42,320 bases of DNA. Origin: Desulfococcaceae bacterium HSG9 (GTDB taxonomy: Bacteria > Desulfobacterota > Desulfobacteria > Desulfobacterales > JAUCGF01). The position numbers and the translations under genes were made by a program. The number at the start of each line of letters is the position of its first letter. Position 1 is the first letter of the stretch. Positions 1 through 8,748 of the stretch are shown here, one piece after another. The stretch is from the NCBI GenBank assembly GCA_030378005.1, contig JAUCGF010000097.1:18501-60820 (forward strand), read 5' to 3'. A model generated the notes under the pieces. It was not told the DNA's origin. It made no database searches and was given only the letters and a program-made list of their open reading frames with translations.

Positions 1-662
1 AAAGTAGGTCGGGTTAGCGATAGCGTAACCCGACATCAATCGGCAATATTGTCGGGTTACGCTATCGCTAACCCGACCTACTGATAAAGTTTCAAAAAGT
101 TTTTCCATCCTGCACAGCAATACCCCGTGCTATAAGATAGATAGGTTTCATCAGAGTTTCAAGTTTCAAGTTTTAAGTTTCAAGTGTCTAAAAAAAGTAG
201 GTCGGGTTAGCGATAGCGTAACCCGACATCAATCGGCAATATTGTCGGGTTACGCTATCGCTAACCCGACCTACTGATAAAGTTTCAAAAAGTTTTTCCA
301 TCTTGCACAGCAATACCCCGCGTTATAAGATAGATAGGTTTCATCAGAGTTTGAAGTTTGAAGTTTTAATTTTTAAGTGTCTAAAAAAAGTAGGTCGGGT
401 TAGCGATAGCGTAACCCGACATCAATCGGCAATATTGTCGGGTTACGCTATCGCTAACCCGACCTACTGATAAAGTTTCAAAAAGTTTTTCCATCCTGCA
501 CAGCAATACCCCGCGCTATAAGATAGATAGGTTTCATCAGAGTTTGAAGTTTTAATTTTTAAGTGTCTAAAAAAGTAGGTCAGGTTAGCGATAGCGTAAC
601 CCGACATCAATCGGCAATATTGTCGGGTTACGCTATCGCTAACCCGACCTACTGATAAAGTT
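1..662. repeat. Four tandem ~193-bp repeats, each with an inverted REP pair
   Basis: The unit recurs with its palindrome starting at 4, 197, 390 and 575, so the spacings are 193, 193 and 185 bases. Each unit has a 31-base arm opening GTAGGTCGGGTTAGCGATAG, a 16-base loop, and the exact reverse-complement arm (4-34/51-81, 197-227/244-274, 390-420/437-467, 575-605/622-652). The fourth left arm has one mismatch. A conserved spacer then begins TGATAAAGTTTCAAAAAG, followed by a variable AAGTTT-type run. The spacer matches the last ~38 bases of the neighbouring cysK-cysS gene. No other gene is credible here; one open frame at 464-715 is only repeat sequence read through. Confidence 0.95.
4..81. repeat. 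REP/BIME-like inverted pair (family A, first copy)
   Basis: Each arm starts with GTAG and folds by itself: GTCGGGTTA pairs with TAACCCGAC around a GCGATAGCG loop. Two arms lie head to head around a 16-base loop. A 5' GTAG head followed by a short hairpin, in inverted pairs, is the known layout of REP sequences mobilised by RAYT transposases. No RAYT gene is in this window, so the mobilising enzyme is inferred. Confidence 0.75.
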
Positions 663-2954
663 TCAAAAAGTTTTTCCATCCTGCACAGCAATACCCCGCG
701 CCAGAAGCCGGTCACGAATGCTATCCGCCAACGCCCAGTTTTTTTCCTGCCGGGCTTGATTTCTTTGGGCGATCATCTCCTGAATTTCGGCATTCTCCGG
801 CGACAGATCAAAATTAAAAATCTGTAAGGCTTCATCAATTTGGCGAAAAGCATCAACAATACGTCTGGCATCGTCTTCTGAAAACAGGTGATCTGACATA
901 AGGATATTAATTTTTTTGACCATTTTAAAGATAGACGCAAGCGCGGCCGAAATGTTGAGATCATCGTCCATAGCCGTGATGAACCCTTGTTTGATATCGT
1001 AAAGCAGTTGATCCGTATCGGAATATTGCGATTGCACGGTTTTAACATTCAGCAACCGGCTGATACAATAGTCAATCCGTTTAAGCGTATTGCGAGCGTG
1101 CTCCAGATGTTCCAATCGCTCGGTGTCAAAAACAATCGATTTACGATAATGAGTGGCTAACAACCAAAAGCGGACCTCGCGGCCGGAATAACCTCTGTCT
1201 GAAAGGTCTTTGAGAGTCAGTATATCCCCATTTGTATCTGCACGTTTGCCATCAGGCAGTACCCGGTCACAGTGCATCCAGTATTTTATATCGGATTTAC
1301 GATTTAATGCTTCGGCAATGGCGATTTTATTTTCATGATGGGGAAAGCACAACTCGCGACTGGCGGTGTGAATATCAAAACTGTCACCTAAGTATTTCGC
1401 AGAGATGGCCGCACATTGCAGATGCCACGACGGACGGACATTCCCCCAATCGGTTTTAACGAAAATGCCTCTTTTCAATTCCGAAAGTTTAACGCGTTTC
1501 AAAAGTGTGAAATCGCGCGGATTATCTTTTTCATATTCATCCAAATCCACGGTCGCACCAAGTTTGATCTTTTGAATATCCACACCGGATAGGCGGCCAT
1601 AGTCACCGCTACGGGAAATATTAAAATATACTGATTTCAGTTTCTCGTAAGCGGCGCTTTTGTTAAAAAGTTTCTGGGTCATTTGCACCATAGCATCAGT
1701 ATGTTCACTGGAGCGCGGATATTCAGTCGCCGGTTTAATCAGCAATGTTTTGAAATCGTCCATAAATGAACGGATATGTTTCTCGGTGAATTCGGGCAAA
1801 CTCATCCCGGCCTCGTCAGACCCTTGAATGGTTTTGTCATCCAAATCCGTCATGTTCATAATATGGGTAACATCAAAACTACGAAATTCCAGATAACGGC
1901 ACAACAAATCAGCAAAAATATACCGGCGGCATTCGCTCAGATTCAATGGGGCATAAGCGGTCGGGCCGCATGAATAGATCGAAGCTTTACCCGGTTTGAT
2001 CGGCACAAAAGGTTCCTTACGCCGGGTCATGGTGTTGTAGAAGCGGAGTTCAACCCGGTCTGGAACATCAAAAAGAGGGGTGCTCAGATACCGTTCACCG
2101 CTATCGGGAAATATGACCACAAGGAGGCCGCCAGTCATGGTCTTCGCGATCTGAGCGGCGATAACCATAGCGGCGCCGCTGCTCATGCCCACCAAAAGAC
2201 CCTCTTCACGCGCCAGACGGCGTGTCATGGCAAAGGCGTCTTCATCATCAATATTAAGTTTCTGATCAATACGCTGTTTTTCAAAAATTTCAGGGCGATA
2301 GGCTTCTTTCATATTTTTAAGACCCTGAATTTTATGGCCTAGATAAGGTTCCACACCGATAATTTGAATTTGGGAGTTCAGTTCTTTAAGCTTACGGGAA
2401 ACACCCATCAAGGTTCCGGAAGTTCCTAGCGTGGCCACAAGGACAGTCACTTGACCGTCCGTTTGATCCCAAATTTCCTGAGCCGTGCCATGATAATGGG
2501 CTTTCCAGTTGGCTTCGTTGTTAAACTGGTCGGAGATAAAATAACGCTCCGGATTTTCGCGCATCAGACGGTAAACTTCTTCGATTGCGCCATCGGTTCC
2601 GAGATGACCGGGCGTCAATAAAATATCGGCACCACGCGCTTTAAGAATTTTTTGCCGTTCAAGACTGACCATCTCGGACATCGTCAACAAGAGGGAATAG
2701 CCTTTGACAGAGCATATCAGCGCCAAGCCGATGCCTGTATTGCCACTTGTGGCTTCTAAAACGATTTTATCCGAAGTCAGTTCGCCCGATTTTTCACCGG
2801 CTTCGATCATGGCCAATGCAGCGCGGTCCTTGATTGAACCGCCCGGATTGAAATATTCGAGTTTGGCCAGAATTTTTACGTTAGGGTTTGGGTTTAAACG
2901 TTTTATTTCAACCAGCGGCGTGTTGCCGATGGAATCTAAAATTGAAGGGTTCAT
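663..2954 (-). CDS. Cysteine synthase fused to a degenerate cysteinyl-tRNA synthetase-like domain
   Basis: This is a 763-residue two-domain cytoplasmic protein. Residues 1-300 are a PLP-dependent O-acetylserine sulfhydrylase (CysK): the lysine is K42 in GGSIKDRA, with TSGNTG at 69-74, GTSGT at 177-181 and SSGAA near 258. Residues 302-763 follow the class I CysRS fold with its C-terminal helical domain. Zinc-site residues remain (C329, C514, H539/H540, E541). The HIGH signature is replaced by NLSE at 338-341 and KMSKS by KRADT at 570-574; the usual DIHGGG is DIHTAS. Normal cysteinyl-tRNA formation is therefore unlikely. The CysK half should make cysteine from O-acetylserine and sulfide; the role of the second half is unknown. 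The stop codon lies in sequence shared with the downstream tandem repeats. No strong ribosome-binding site is seen. Confidence 0.93.
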   Translation of the reverse strand: MNPSILDSIGNTPLVEIKRLNPNPNVKILAKLEYFNPGGSIKDRAALAMIEAGEKSGELTSDKIVLEATSGNTGIGLALICSVKGYSLLLTMSEMVSLERQKILKARGADILLTPGHLGTDGAIEEVYRLMRENPERYFISDQFNNEANWKAHYHGTAQEIWDQTDGQVTVLVATLGTSGTLMGVSRKLKELNSQIQIIGVEPYLGHKIQGLKNMKEAYRPEIFEKQRIDQKLNIDDEDAFAMTRRLAREEGLLVGMSSGAAMVIAAQIAKTMTGGLLVVIFPDSGERYLSTPLFDVPDRVELRFYNTMTRRKEPFVPIKPGKASIYSCGPTAYAPLNLSECRRYIFADLLCRYLEFRSFDVTHIMNMTDLDDKTIQGSDEAGMSLPEFTEKHIRSFMDDFKTLLIKPATEYPRSSEHTDAMVQMTQKLFNKSAAYEKLKSVYFNISRSGDYGRLSGVDIQKIKLGATVDLDEYEKDNPRDFTLLKRVKLSELKRGIFVKTDWGNVRPSWHLQCAAISAKYLGDSFDIHTASRELCFPHHENKIAIAEALNRKSDIKYWMHCDRVLPDGKRADTNGDILTLKDLSDRGYSGREVRFWLLATHYRKSIVFDTERLEHLEHARNTLKRIDYCISRLLNVKTVQSQYSDTDQLLYDIKQGFITAMDDDLNISAALASIFKMVKKINILMSDHLFSEDDARRIVDAFRQIDEALQIFNFDLSPENAEIQEMIAQRNQARQEKNWALADSIRDRLLARGIAVQDGKTF

Positions 2955-3038
2955 ATTTTAAGTTACAATGCTTAAATTTTAAGGTTTAAGGTGATTTTCG
3001 AAAATATAAATTACAATGTTTATTGTAACCCCAACTGC

Positions 3039-3293
3039 TCAATAGTGATATCGACATTGGGCTATTAAAAGCGTATCATCTTCGTGTTTATAAACAAACC
3101 TATGCTCCCTATTGATTCTGCGAGACCAATAACCTTTCCAGTTATAGCTTAACGGCTCTGGCGCACCTATGCCCTCTACAGGATTTCTTTTGGTTTCTTT
3201 TATAATTCGATTAATCCGCTTGAGAATTTTTCGATCTGTTTTCTGCCAGTAAAGGTAATCTTCCCATGCTCGCTCGTCCCATATCAACTTCAT
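3039..3293 (-). CDS. yoeB: YoeB-family mRNA interferase toxin
   Basis: The 84-residue product has the full YoeB length and pattern: an opening of the type WDERAWEDYLYW, a central PLSYNWKGYWSRRIN, and the closing HRFVY...CRYHY with the catalytic-type histidine and tyrosine near the C-terminus. YoeB is a ribosome-associated endonuclease held in check by YefM. The start codon overlaps the end of the antitoxin gene by 4 bases, giving translational coupling in an antitoxin-first operon. The gene looks intact. Autoregulation by the YefM-YoeB complex is known for the family; no operator was identified here. Confidence 0.95.
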   Translation of the reverse strand: MKLIWDERAWEDYLYWQKTDRKILKRINRIIKETKRNPVEGIGAPEPLSYNWKGYWSRRINREHRFVYKHEDDTLLIAQCRYHY

Positions 3294-3544
3294 TTATCAA
3301 TAAGCTCCCTCTCAATGCCTTGCCCTGCTTCTAAATCAGCAATAGCTGCATTAAGGCGCTCGGCATTTTTGGGGCTTTTCATAAGATAAGCTGTCTCTTC
3401 GTAAGCTTTATAATCATCATAAGACATAAGGACGGCGGGCCGTCCCTTCTGACCCGTAATGAGAATAGGAGTGTGATCATTATTAACAATATCTATCATA
3501 TCGGCTAAATTTTTACGAAATACCGTATAGTTCATAGTTTCCAT
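3290..3544 (-). CDS. yefM: YefM-family antitoxin (Phd/YefM)
   Basis: The 84-residue product has the YefM/Phd DNA-binding N-terminus (MNYTVFRKNLADMID, then ILITGQKGRPAVLMSYDDY) and an acidic C-terminal tail that in this family wraps the toxin. An AAGGA element 6-7 bases upstream supports the start at METMNY; the methionine three codons in is the alternative. It is the first gene of a two-gene operon with yoeB, overlapping by 4 bases. It probably neutralises the toxin and represses its own promoter in the ~170-base gap after the restriction-modification gene. Confidence 0.95.
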   Translation of the reverse strand: METMNYTVFRKNLADMIDIVNNDHTPILITGQKGRPAVLMSYDDYKAYEETAYLMKSPKNAERLNAAIADLEAGQGIERELIDK

Positions 3545-3712
3545 AACATATCCTTAGTTCGTCTTGTTCCAACGTTCCGGATTTGGAAAAATCCTAATCT
3601 TTTACTGTTTCTTATGATCAGTCTTTTTTCACTCATATTAACCTTCCAAAATCGGCTTTAATATTTCAGGGGATTTTTCGGCAAAACTGTTCATTCTTTT
3701 ATTGGTTGTGTT

Positions 3713-6700
3713 TTAAGTTCCAGACTCTACGATTTTTATTTCTTCATCCGTTAAATCATAGAGTTTATAAACCATCAGGTCTATTTCTCGGTCGGTGTTG
3801 TTTATCAGGCTTTGTATTTCTTTTATTTTCTGTTTTGCAGCGTCGAAATACTCGCGCCATTCGTTATTTTCGCTGCCTAACTGTATTTTTACTTTTTTCT
3901 TGCGTAACTCCTTTTTAAATTCAGCGTATTCCAAATTGTAAAAAGCATCTATTTTTTTGCTTATCTTTTCTATACCTTTTTCCTCTTTCAAGGTATTTAA
4001 GAAATTGTTTTGTTCGTTTTGTAGCTGTTTGTTTAAATCTAACATGAGGTCGGCTTTTTCTATGAAGGGTTGTTGACTCTTACAATTTGGAATTGGCAAT
4101 TTCCCAACTCCATTTGCAAAATATTCGTAAACCCCGCTACCTGTCTGCTTTCCAATAGATTTATATCTAAAATTCAACAATTTAGAGTTTAATAAAACTA
4201 AAATATATTTTAAAGAATATTCTTTGTTTGTATCAAAAATTACAGTTGTATTAGTCAGACCAATGTAATCAGAGCTTTCATCAAGATAAAATGCGTTATT
4301 TTTACCCCTGTACGAACACCATATTTTATTCAAATGATAATATTTTTTGTGCATCGGTCGTGAATAACGCCACCAAACCCGACCTTCATTTTTAACTGTG
4401 GCTCTATTTAACAAAAAATCTTCATTTACCTTTAAATGCTTTTGAATACTTTCCGGTAATAAGTCAAGTTCTTCAACATCTTCAAAATAAAGCAAGAATG
4501 TATTGTTAGGTTTGAGAAAATACCTGTCGATATTTTCACCTACCATTCTTTTTTTAATGAAATTTTTTGGATATTCAGAAGGATATTTATCAAACAAAAA
4601 CACGTTGTTTGCGGCTGTTTCCATACCTTTCCCCAAATGACATATTTCATTAAGTTTTCTATGTTGACAGTCAATTGCTTTATTCAGATTGCCAATATTT
4701 TTATCTACCAATGCAAATACGCTGTTTTTATAAAGGTTTATGTTAAACAAATTCTGCTGGTTATAAATGTAGTCAATAATTTCTTTTGTTGAGTAGTTTT
4801 TATTTTTCAAAACAATGGATTTTATATCTTTATCTCTATTATGTTTACTGAATAAAGTTATACATGATGTGATAGATGCATCAGCAAAAACTAAATATTT
4901 TTCAAAGTTTACAATTTTGTGTAATCTGCCGTCCATAATAATTTTATTACGCAATTTTTGGGCTTTAGCTGAAAATAAAAAAGCATTTGAAATAATAAAA
5001 CCAATTTCATTTTTTGACAATTCCAATGCTTTATAAACAAAATAGAATAAAATATCACTTTTATCTTGCCAAATTTCAGAATAGTTTCTTTGTATCCATT
5101 GCGCTTCTTTTGACCCAACACCTAATGTTTGTATATTAAAATACGGCGGATTCCCGATCACAACATCAAACCCTCCGTGTTCCATAATCTCAGAAAACTC
5201 ATTTTCCCATTTAAACGCCCGCTCGCCGGCAATTTCGGGATCGTCAATCAGCGAATTGCCACATTTGATATTATTGCTTAAATCCGTTAATTTTCGGCCT
5301 TTTCTGGCGGTACGCAACCAAAGAGACAGCTTTGCTATTTCAACACTTTCCTCGTTAATGTCAACGCCGTAAAGATTGTTTTCCAGGACGGCGGCCTCAA
5401 TATTGAATAGAGATATTTGCCCTTTTTTCAATTCTGTTTCAAGCTCAATAATAAATCGGTGTTCGTCAATGAGGAAATTGAGAGCCTGATTTAAAAAAGC
5501 GCCGCTGCCACAAGCAGGATCAACAATTTTAAGGGACAATAACCAGGATTTATAATCTTCTATTTTGGAATATAGTTGTTTGCCTTTTTCTGACAGCTTA
5601 CCGGATTTCAGGTGACATGTGTCATCGATTTCTATATCTGTAAGCTCTGATTCATCTCTTTTTTCGGTGCATAGCCTGCCGATTGTATTTTCAACGATAT
5701 ATTGGGTGATATATTTAGGAGTGTAGAAAACGCCATCTTTTTTTCTTTTGCTTTTTGCTTTATCAGCAGGCACACCTTTTAATTCGGCTGTTATCTCTTC
5801 GATTTCTGACAGCGAATGTTCAAAAATGTGACCAAGAATATCAACATCCAATTCGGTGTTGAAATCATAAGATGACAGTTTGGGCAAATCAGTCAGCAGT
5901 GTTGCATCATCAATGATGATTCTGTCCAGCGTTTCATCCGGACAGAATAAACCGCCATTATAGGCAGGAATATCATCAGTTGATTTTTTCCCTTTGCAAC
6001 CTGTGTTTAAATAGCCGAAAAATTGTTTGAATATATCGTAAAGAGGTTGTTTGAAATCTTGCTCTTCGAGGATTTTATAACGCTGAATTATCCTGTTAAT
6101 TAAGTTTGGTTGCAGTAATCCTCTATCTTCTGCAAAAAGAATAAATAAAAAACGGTCTATTAGTTTCTGTGATTTTTTAAACAGAGTGAGCTTGTCATGT
6201 TCGGGATTATTTTTTATCAGGTTTTCAAATAGTTTGTTCTTAAAATCAGAATAATCTTTGTAGAATTGCTTTGATATATTTTCTTCCTGATAAACTGACT
6301 CTTTTTTGAGTTTTATGGGTGTGCCTGCAAAGACACTTTCTTTTGAAAGAACCAGATATAAAACTTCAAACTTTTTTTTGGACAAATCAAACAAGTTGAA
6401 TTCTACAAACTCATTGGAATAGTCGATGTAAAACCGTAATTTATGAAAATTTGAGGTGATTACATATTTACACTCAGGTTGGTTGTTCTTGTAATTAAAT
6501 GCTTGTTCGGTAATGCTTTTTAATTCTTTTGTTTTGGCAGATTTCAATTCAATCACGGCAATTGCCATACCGTCTTTTAAAATTGCACCATCCGCTTTTC
6601 CGCCATCGGTCAGATTTTTAAATTCGCGTACTAAATTGAAATTATCATCAGGTTTCAGTACATATCCAAGCGAACTGACAAATAAATCTCTGAGGAAACC

Positions 6701-6850
6701 ATCCTGATACTCTTCCTCTTTCATCCGCTTAATTTTTTCAATTTTTGTAGATGTGTAATTGCCCTTGAAAGTTTGATAGGCAGTCTCAATCAGATTTTGG
6801 TCAATATTGGATAGATATTTATTGATTACGGATTTTTGAAACATTGGCAT
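3713..6850 (-). CDS. Single-polypeptide type IIG (Eco57I-like) restriction-modification enzyme
   Basis: A 1045-residue protein combining nuclease, adenine-N6 methyltransferase and specificity regions. Near the N-terminus is a PD-(D/E)XK site: D87 in GGKADGAI and E101-x-K103 in AVIELKSAK. The SAM-binding motif VDPACGSGAFL lies near residue 440 and the catalytic NPPY motif (DVVIGNPPYFN) near 567. The C-terminal third resembles a TaqI-type target-recognition region. Such enzymes cut and modify DNA without separate subunits, which fits the lack of hsd or pgl partners. A GGAGG 9 bases upstream supports the first ATG. The gene is clearly more AT-rich than its neighbours, suggesting acquisition. The recognition sequence cannot be read from the protein by eye. 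Confidence 0.92.
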   Translation of the reverse strand: MPMFQKSVINKYLSNIDQNLIETAYQTFKGNYTSTKIEKIKRMKEEEYQDGFLRDLFVSSLGYVLKPDDNFNLVREFKNLTDGGKADGAILKDGMAIAVIELKSAKTKELKSITEQAFNYKNNQPECKYVITSNFHKLRFYIDYSNEFVEFNLFDLSKKKFEVLYLVLSKESVFAGTPIKLKKESVYQEENISKQFYKDYSDFKNKLFENLIKNNPEHDKLTLFKKSQKLIDRFLFILFAEDRGLLQPNLINRIIQRYKILEEQDFKQPLYDIFKQFFGYLNTGCKGKKSTDDIPAYNGGLFCPDETLDRIIIDDATLLTDLPKLSSYDFNTELDVDILGHIFEHSLSEIEEITAELKGVPADKAKSKRKKDGVFYTPKYITQYIVENTIGRLCTEKRDESELTDIEIDDTCHLKSGKLSEKGKQLYSKIEDYKSWLLSLKIVDPACGSGAFLNQALNFLIDEHRFIIELETELKKGQISLFNIEAAVLENNLYGVDINEESVEIAKLSLWLRTARKGRKLTDLSNNIKCGNSLIDDPEIAGERAFKWENEFSEIMEHGGFDVVIGNPPYFNIQTLGVGSKEAQWIQRNYSEIWQDKSDILFYFVYKALELSKNEIGFIISNAFLFSAKAQKLRNKIIMDGRLHKIVNFEKYLVFADASITSCITLFSKHNRDKDIKSIVLKNKNYSTKEIIDYIYNQQNLFNINLYKNSVFALVDKNIGNLNKAIDCQHRKLNEICHLGKGMETAANNVFLFDKYPSEYPKNFIKKRMVGENIDRYFLKPNNTFLLYFEDVEELDLLPESIQKHLKVNEDFLLNRATVKNEGRVWWRYSRPMHKKYYHLNKIWCSYRGKNNAFYLDESSDYIGLTNTTVIFDTNKEYSLKYILVLLNSKLLNFRYKSIGKQTGSGVYEYFANGVGKLPIPNCKSQQPFIEKADLMLDLNKQLQNEQNNFLNTLKEEKGIEKISKKIDAFYNLEYAEFKKELRKKKVKIQLGSENNEWREYFDAAKQKIKEIQSLINNTDREIDLMVYKLYDLTDEEIKIVESGT

Positions 6851-6900
6851 TTAATTTAGCCTCCATATCAAGTTCAGGCTAAATTGATTTCCCATAAAAT

Positions 6901-7542
6901 TTATGATTGCTGCGTTATTTTATCTCCAAACTTATTTTCGGTTATGAATTGCCCCTCATCTAAATCTGTATTTCCCAAGTTGTTTTTTAAGTAATTCAAA
7001 TAACCAAAACCTCCAAATCGGCCTCCACTCATTTTTTTTACTGAAATCATTAAGCGTAAAAATATCTGGCCAATTTTAGTTCTTTCCATATTTAGTTCCC
7101 ACACTTTTATTGTATTCGTATATAGTTTCACCAATTCTTGGGTTAAATCATCTATTTGAGGTTCTTCCAGAGGTTGATTATCAAAATAAAGCTTGTAAAT
7201 TAATTTATAGGATTCATATACTGACTTATCAGTAATGCGAATAGCCTCTGCCATATAAATATTGCAGATTAAGATTTCAATGTCATGAGCAATTAATGCC
7301 ACTCCGGGTTCCTGAAACATATCATCGTATTGACCGTGTGGGACACTTGCCATTAATTTTGAAAATTCTTTTTCGTCATCCCGTTGTTTCTGAAATTCAA
7401 CCCCTTTAAGATGTCTGCAAGTTTCAATGCAGTCTATCTTTTGTAGCCTGTTTTTACCACAGCAAATTGGGCAAAGAAGATTATCAATTGGAGCGCAATA
7501 CCTTTTTCCTTTTTTTGTTTTGCAAAACCAACATTTCGCCAT
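6901..7542 (-). CDS. Zinc-ribbon protein of unknown function
   Basis: The start at 7542 (MAKCWFC) is preferred because AGGAA lies 8 bases upstream; the ATG two codons earlier is too close to it. The 213-residue product opens with a dense cysteine cluster: CWFC, a lone cysteine in KRYC, CPICCG, then IDC and TCRH, within the first ~48 residues. The remainder is a mostly helical domain with no catalytic motif I recognise. Proteins with a similar CPxCCGxxR...IDCxxxC head occur widely as uncharacterised zinc-ribbon proteins. It sits upstream of the restriction-modification gene on the same strand with a ~50-base gap, so co-transcription is possible, but a defence role is only inferred from position. 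Confidence 0.7.
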   Translation of the reverse strand: MAKCWFCKTKKGKRYCAPIDNLLCPICCGKNRLQKIDCIETCRHLKGVEFQKQRDDEKEFSKLMASVPHGQYDDMFQEPGVALIAHDIEILICNIYMAEAIRITDKSVYESYKLIYKLYFDNQPLEEPQIDDLTQELVKLYTNTIKVWELNMERTKIGQIFLRLMISVKKMSGGRFGGFGYLNYLKNNLGNTDLDEGQFITENKFGDKITQQS

Positions 7543-7613
7543 TATCATATTTCCTATAAAAAATTATTTGACTATGAAGGCTACCAACATAAGCTGGGAC
7601 ACTAAATGTAGTC

Positions 7614-7685
7614 GTAGGTTGGGTTGAGGAACGAAACCCAACATCAGCCTGAATTTGTTGGGTTTCGTTCCTCAACCCAACCTAC
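7614..7685. repeat. REP/BIME-like inverted pair (family B)
   Basis: Two perfect 29-base inverted arms (7614-7642 and 7657-7685) surround a 14-base loop. The arm opens GTAGGTTGGGTTGAGGAACG and, like family A at the left end, starts with GTAG and folds by itself (GTTGGGTT with AACCCAAC). It lies 44 bases beyond the tmk stop and could also act as a transcription barrier between tmk and the zinc-ribbon gene. Confidence 0.85.
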
Positions 7686-7729
7686 GTCTGTCCCGACTGA
7701 TAACACAGTGTGATTTAATATGTGACTGT

Positions 7730-8359
7730 CTATAACATCAAAGATAAAGTTTCTATCACTTTTTCAGACACATGACGAGCCTTCTGCGCGGCATCTATTA
7801 CAAAAAAACGTTCCGGTTCATTTTGTGCCAATTGAAGATAGCCTTCGCGGACTTTACGATGGAAGGTCAACGTTTCTTTTTCAAACCGGGTTTCCGATGC
7901 GCTGCGATTGCCATTATCAATTTGTTTCCAAGCACGCTTTAAACCGATTTCAGGGGGCAGGTCAAGCAGGAAGGTGATATCCGGCATTAAATTTTTACAG
8001 CACAGGGAATGCAATTGGGCAATCAGATTAAGGTCCAATCCTCTGGCAAATCCCTGATAAACTGTCGTAGCATCATAATAGCGGTCACAAATTACAGTTT
8101 TACCGGCATCAAGCGCCGGTTTCACACAAGTTTCCAAATGCTGGGCGCGATCAGCGGCATATAGCATCAGTTCGGTAACAGGCACTAAATCCCGATTTTC
8201 AGGATCAAGTAAAATCGACCGGATTTTAGCGCCAATAGGTGTTCCGCCCGGCTCACGCGTTGTAAGATGCGGAATTTCCTTTTGATTCAACAATTTGACA
8301 ATACGATCAATCTGGGTCGTTTTACCCGATCCTTCAATGCCTTCTAAAGTGATAAACAT
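7730..8359 (-). CDS. tmk: Thymidylate kinase
   Basis: The 209-residue product is the usual length for dTMP kinase, which phosphorylates dTMP to dTDP for DNA synthesis. It has the P-loop GIEGSGKTTQ at residues 7-16, an REPGG segment after the first helix, and the DRYYDATTVYQG motif containing the DR(Y/F) signature. The LID region follows the LLDLPPEIGLKRAWKQ stretch. The start at MFITLEG matches the family N-terminus. No strong ribosome-binding site is seen. In many bacteria tmk neighbours holB; here it stands alone. Confidence 0.97.
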   Translation of the reverse strand: MFITLEGIEGSGKTTQIDRIVKLLNQKEIPHLTTREPGGTPIGAKIRSILLDPENRDLVPVTELMLYAADRAQHLETCVKPALDAGKTVICDRYYDATTVYQGFARGLDLNLIAQLHSLCCKNLMPDITFLLDLPPEIGLKRAWKQIDNGNRSASETRFEKETLTFHRKVREGYLQLAQNEPERFFVIDAAQKARHVSEKVIETLSLML

Positions 8360-8748
8360 GGTGTTAATTTTTAAGTTTCAAGTGACAGGCATTTTTACCG
8401 AATAGTGAAAAAAAGTACTGATGCTTGGGCGAAGGCGCACTCACTCGTGCAACAATCAATTCGGCAATTTTTCCAACAACTGTTCCAAATAGTTACCTGT
8501 ATGTCATCACCTCTTACACCTAAAAAAATCGTTTTGCAATTTAAATCGGATAAATAAAGCTGAAGTAATATTTTCGACAATTTCAGGAAATATTGATCGC
8601 AATCATCAGATTGGCCAAAAATTACTTTTTACCTGGAGTTTACTGTATATCCAGAGTTCAGATGGCATATTTAAAGTTGACAAAATGTGAATTGGTAACT
8701 AAAATTATACAATTTTGTTATTTCAATTTTAAGAAGGGGGTGATTCCA
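8360..8748. other. Intergenic region between tmk and the PxxKW gene
   Basis: A short AAGTTTCAAGTG run lies just upstream of tmk (8371-8382). The rest is AT-rich and should hold the divergent promoters for tmk and the PxxKW gene. A 61-codon frame on the minus strand has no homology I recognise and no ribosome-binding site. The only clear signal is the AAGAAGGGGG at 8731-8740. Confidence 0.5.

Noticed and set aside
1..662. CRISPR array
   Set aside because: The repeat period is ~193 bp with a long inverted repeat in each unit and nearly constant spacers; there are no 25-40-bp repeats with unique spacers and no cas genes.
3713..6850. BREX PglX methyltransferase
   Set aside because: It has its own PD-(D/E)XK nuclease motif and no brx or pgl genes around it, so a type IIG enzyme fits better.
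8395..8580. 61-codon minus-strand ORF upstream of tmk
   Set aside because: No ribosome-binding site and no family resemblance; the region is expected to hold promoters.
8593..8748. N-terminal extension of the PxxKW protein
   Set aside because: The strong ribosome-binding site and the family N-terminus place the start at 8749.
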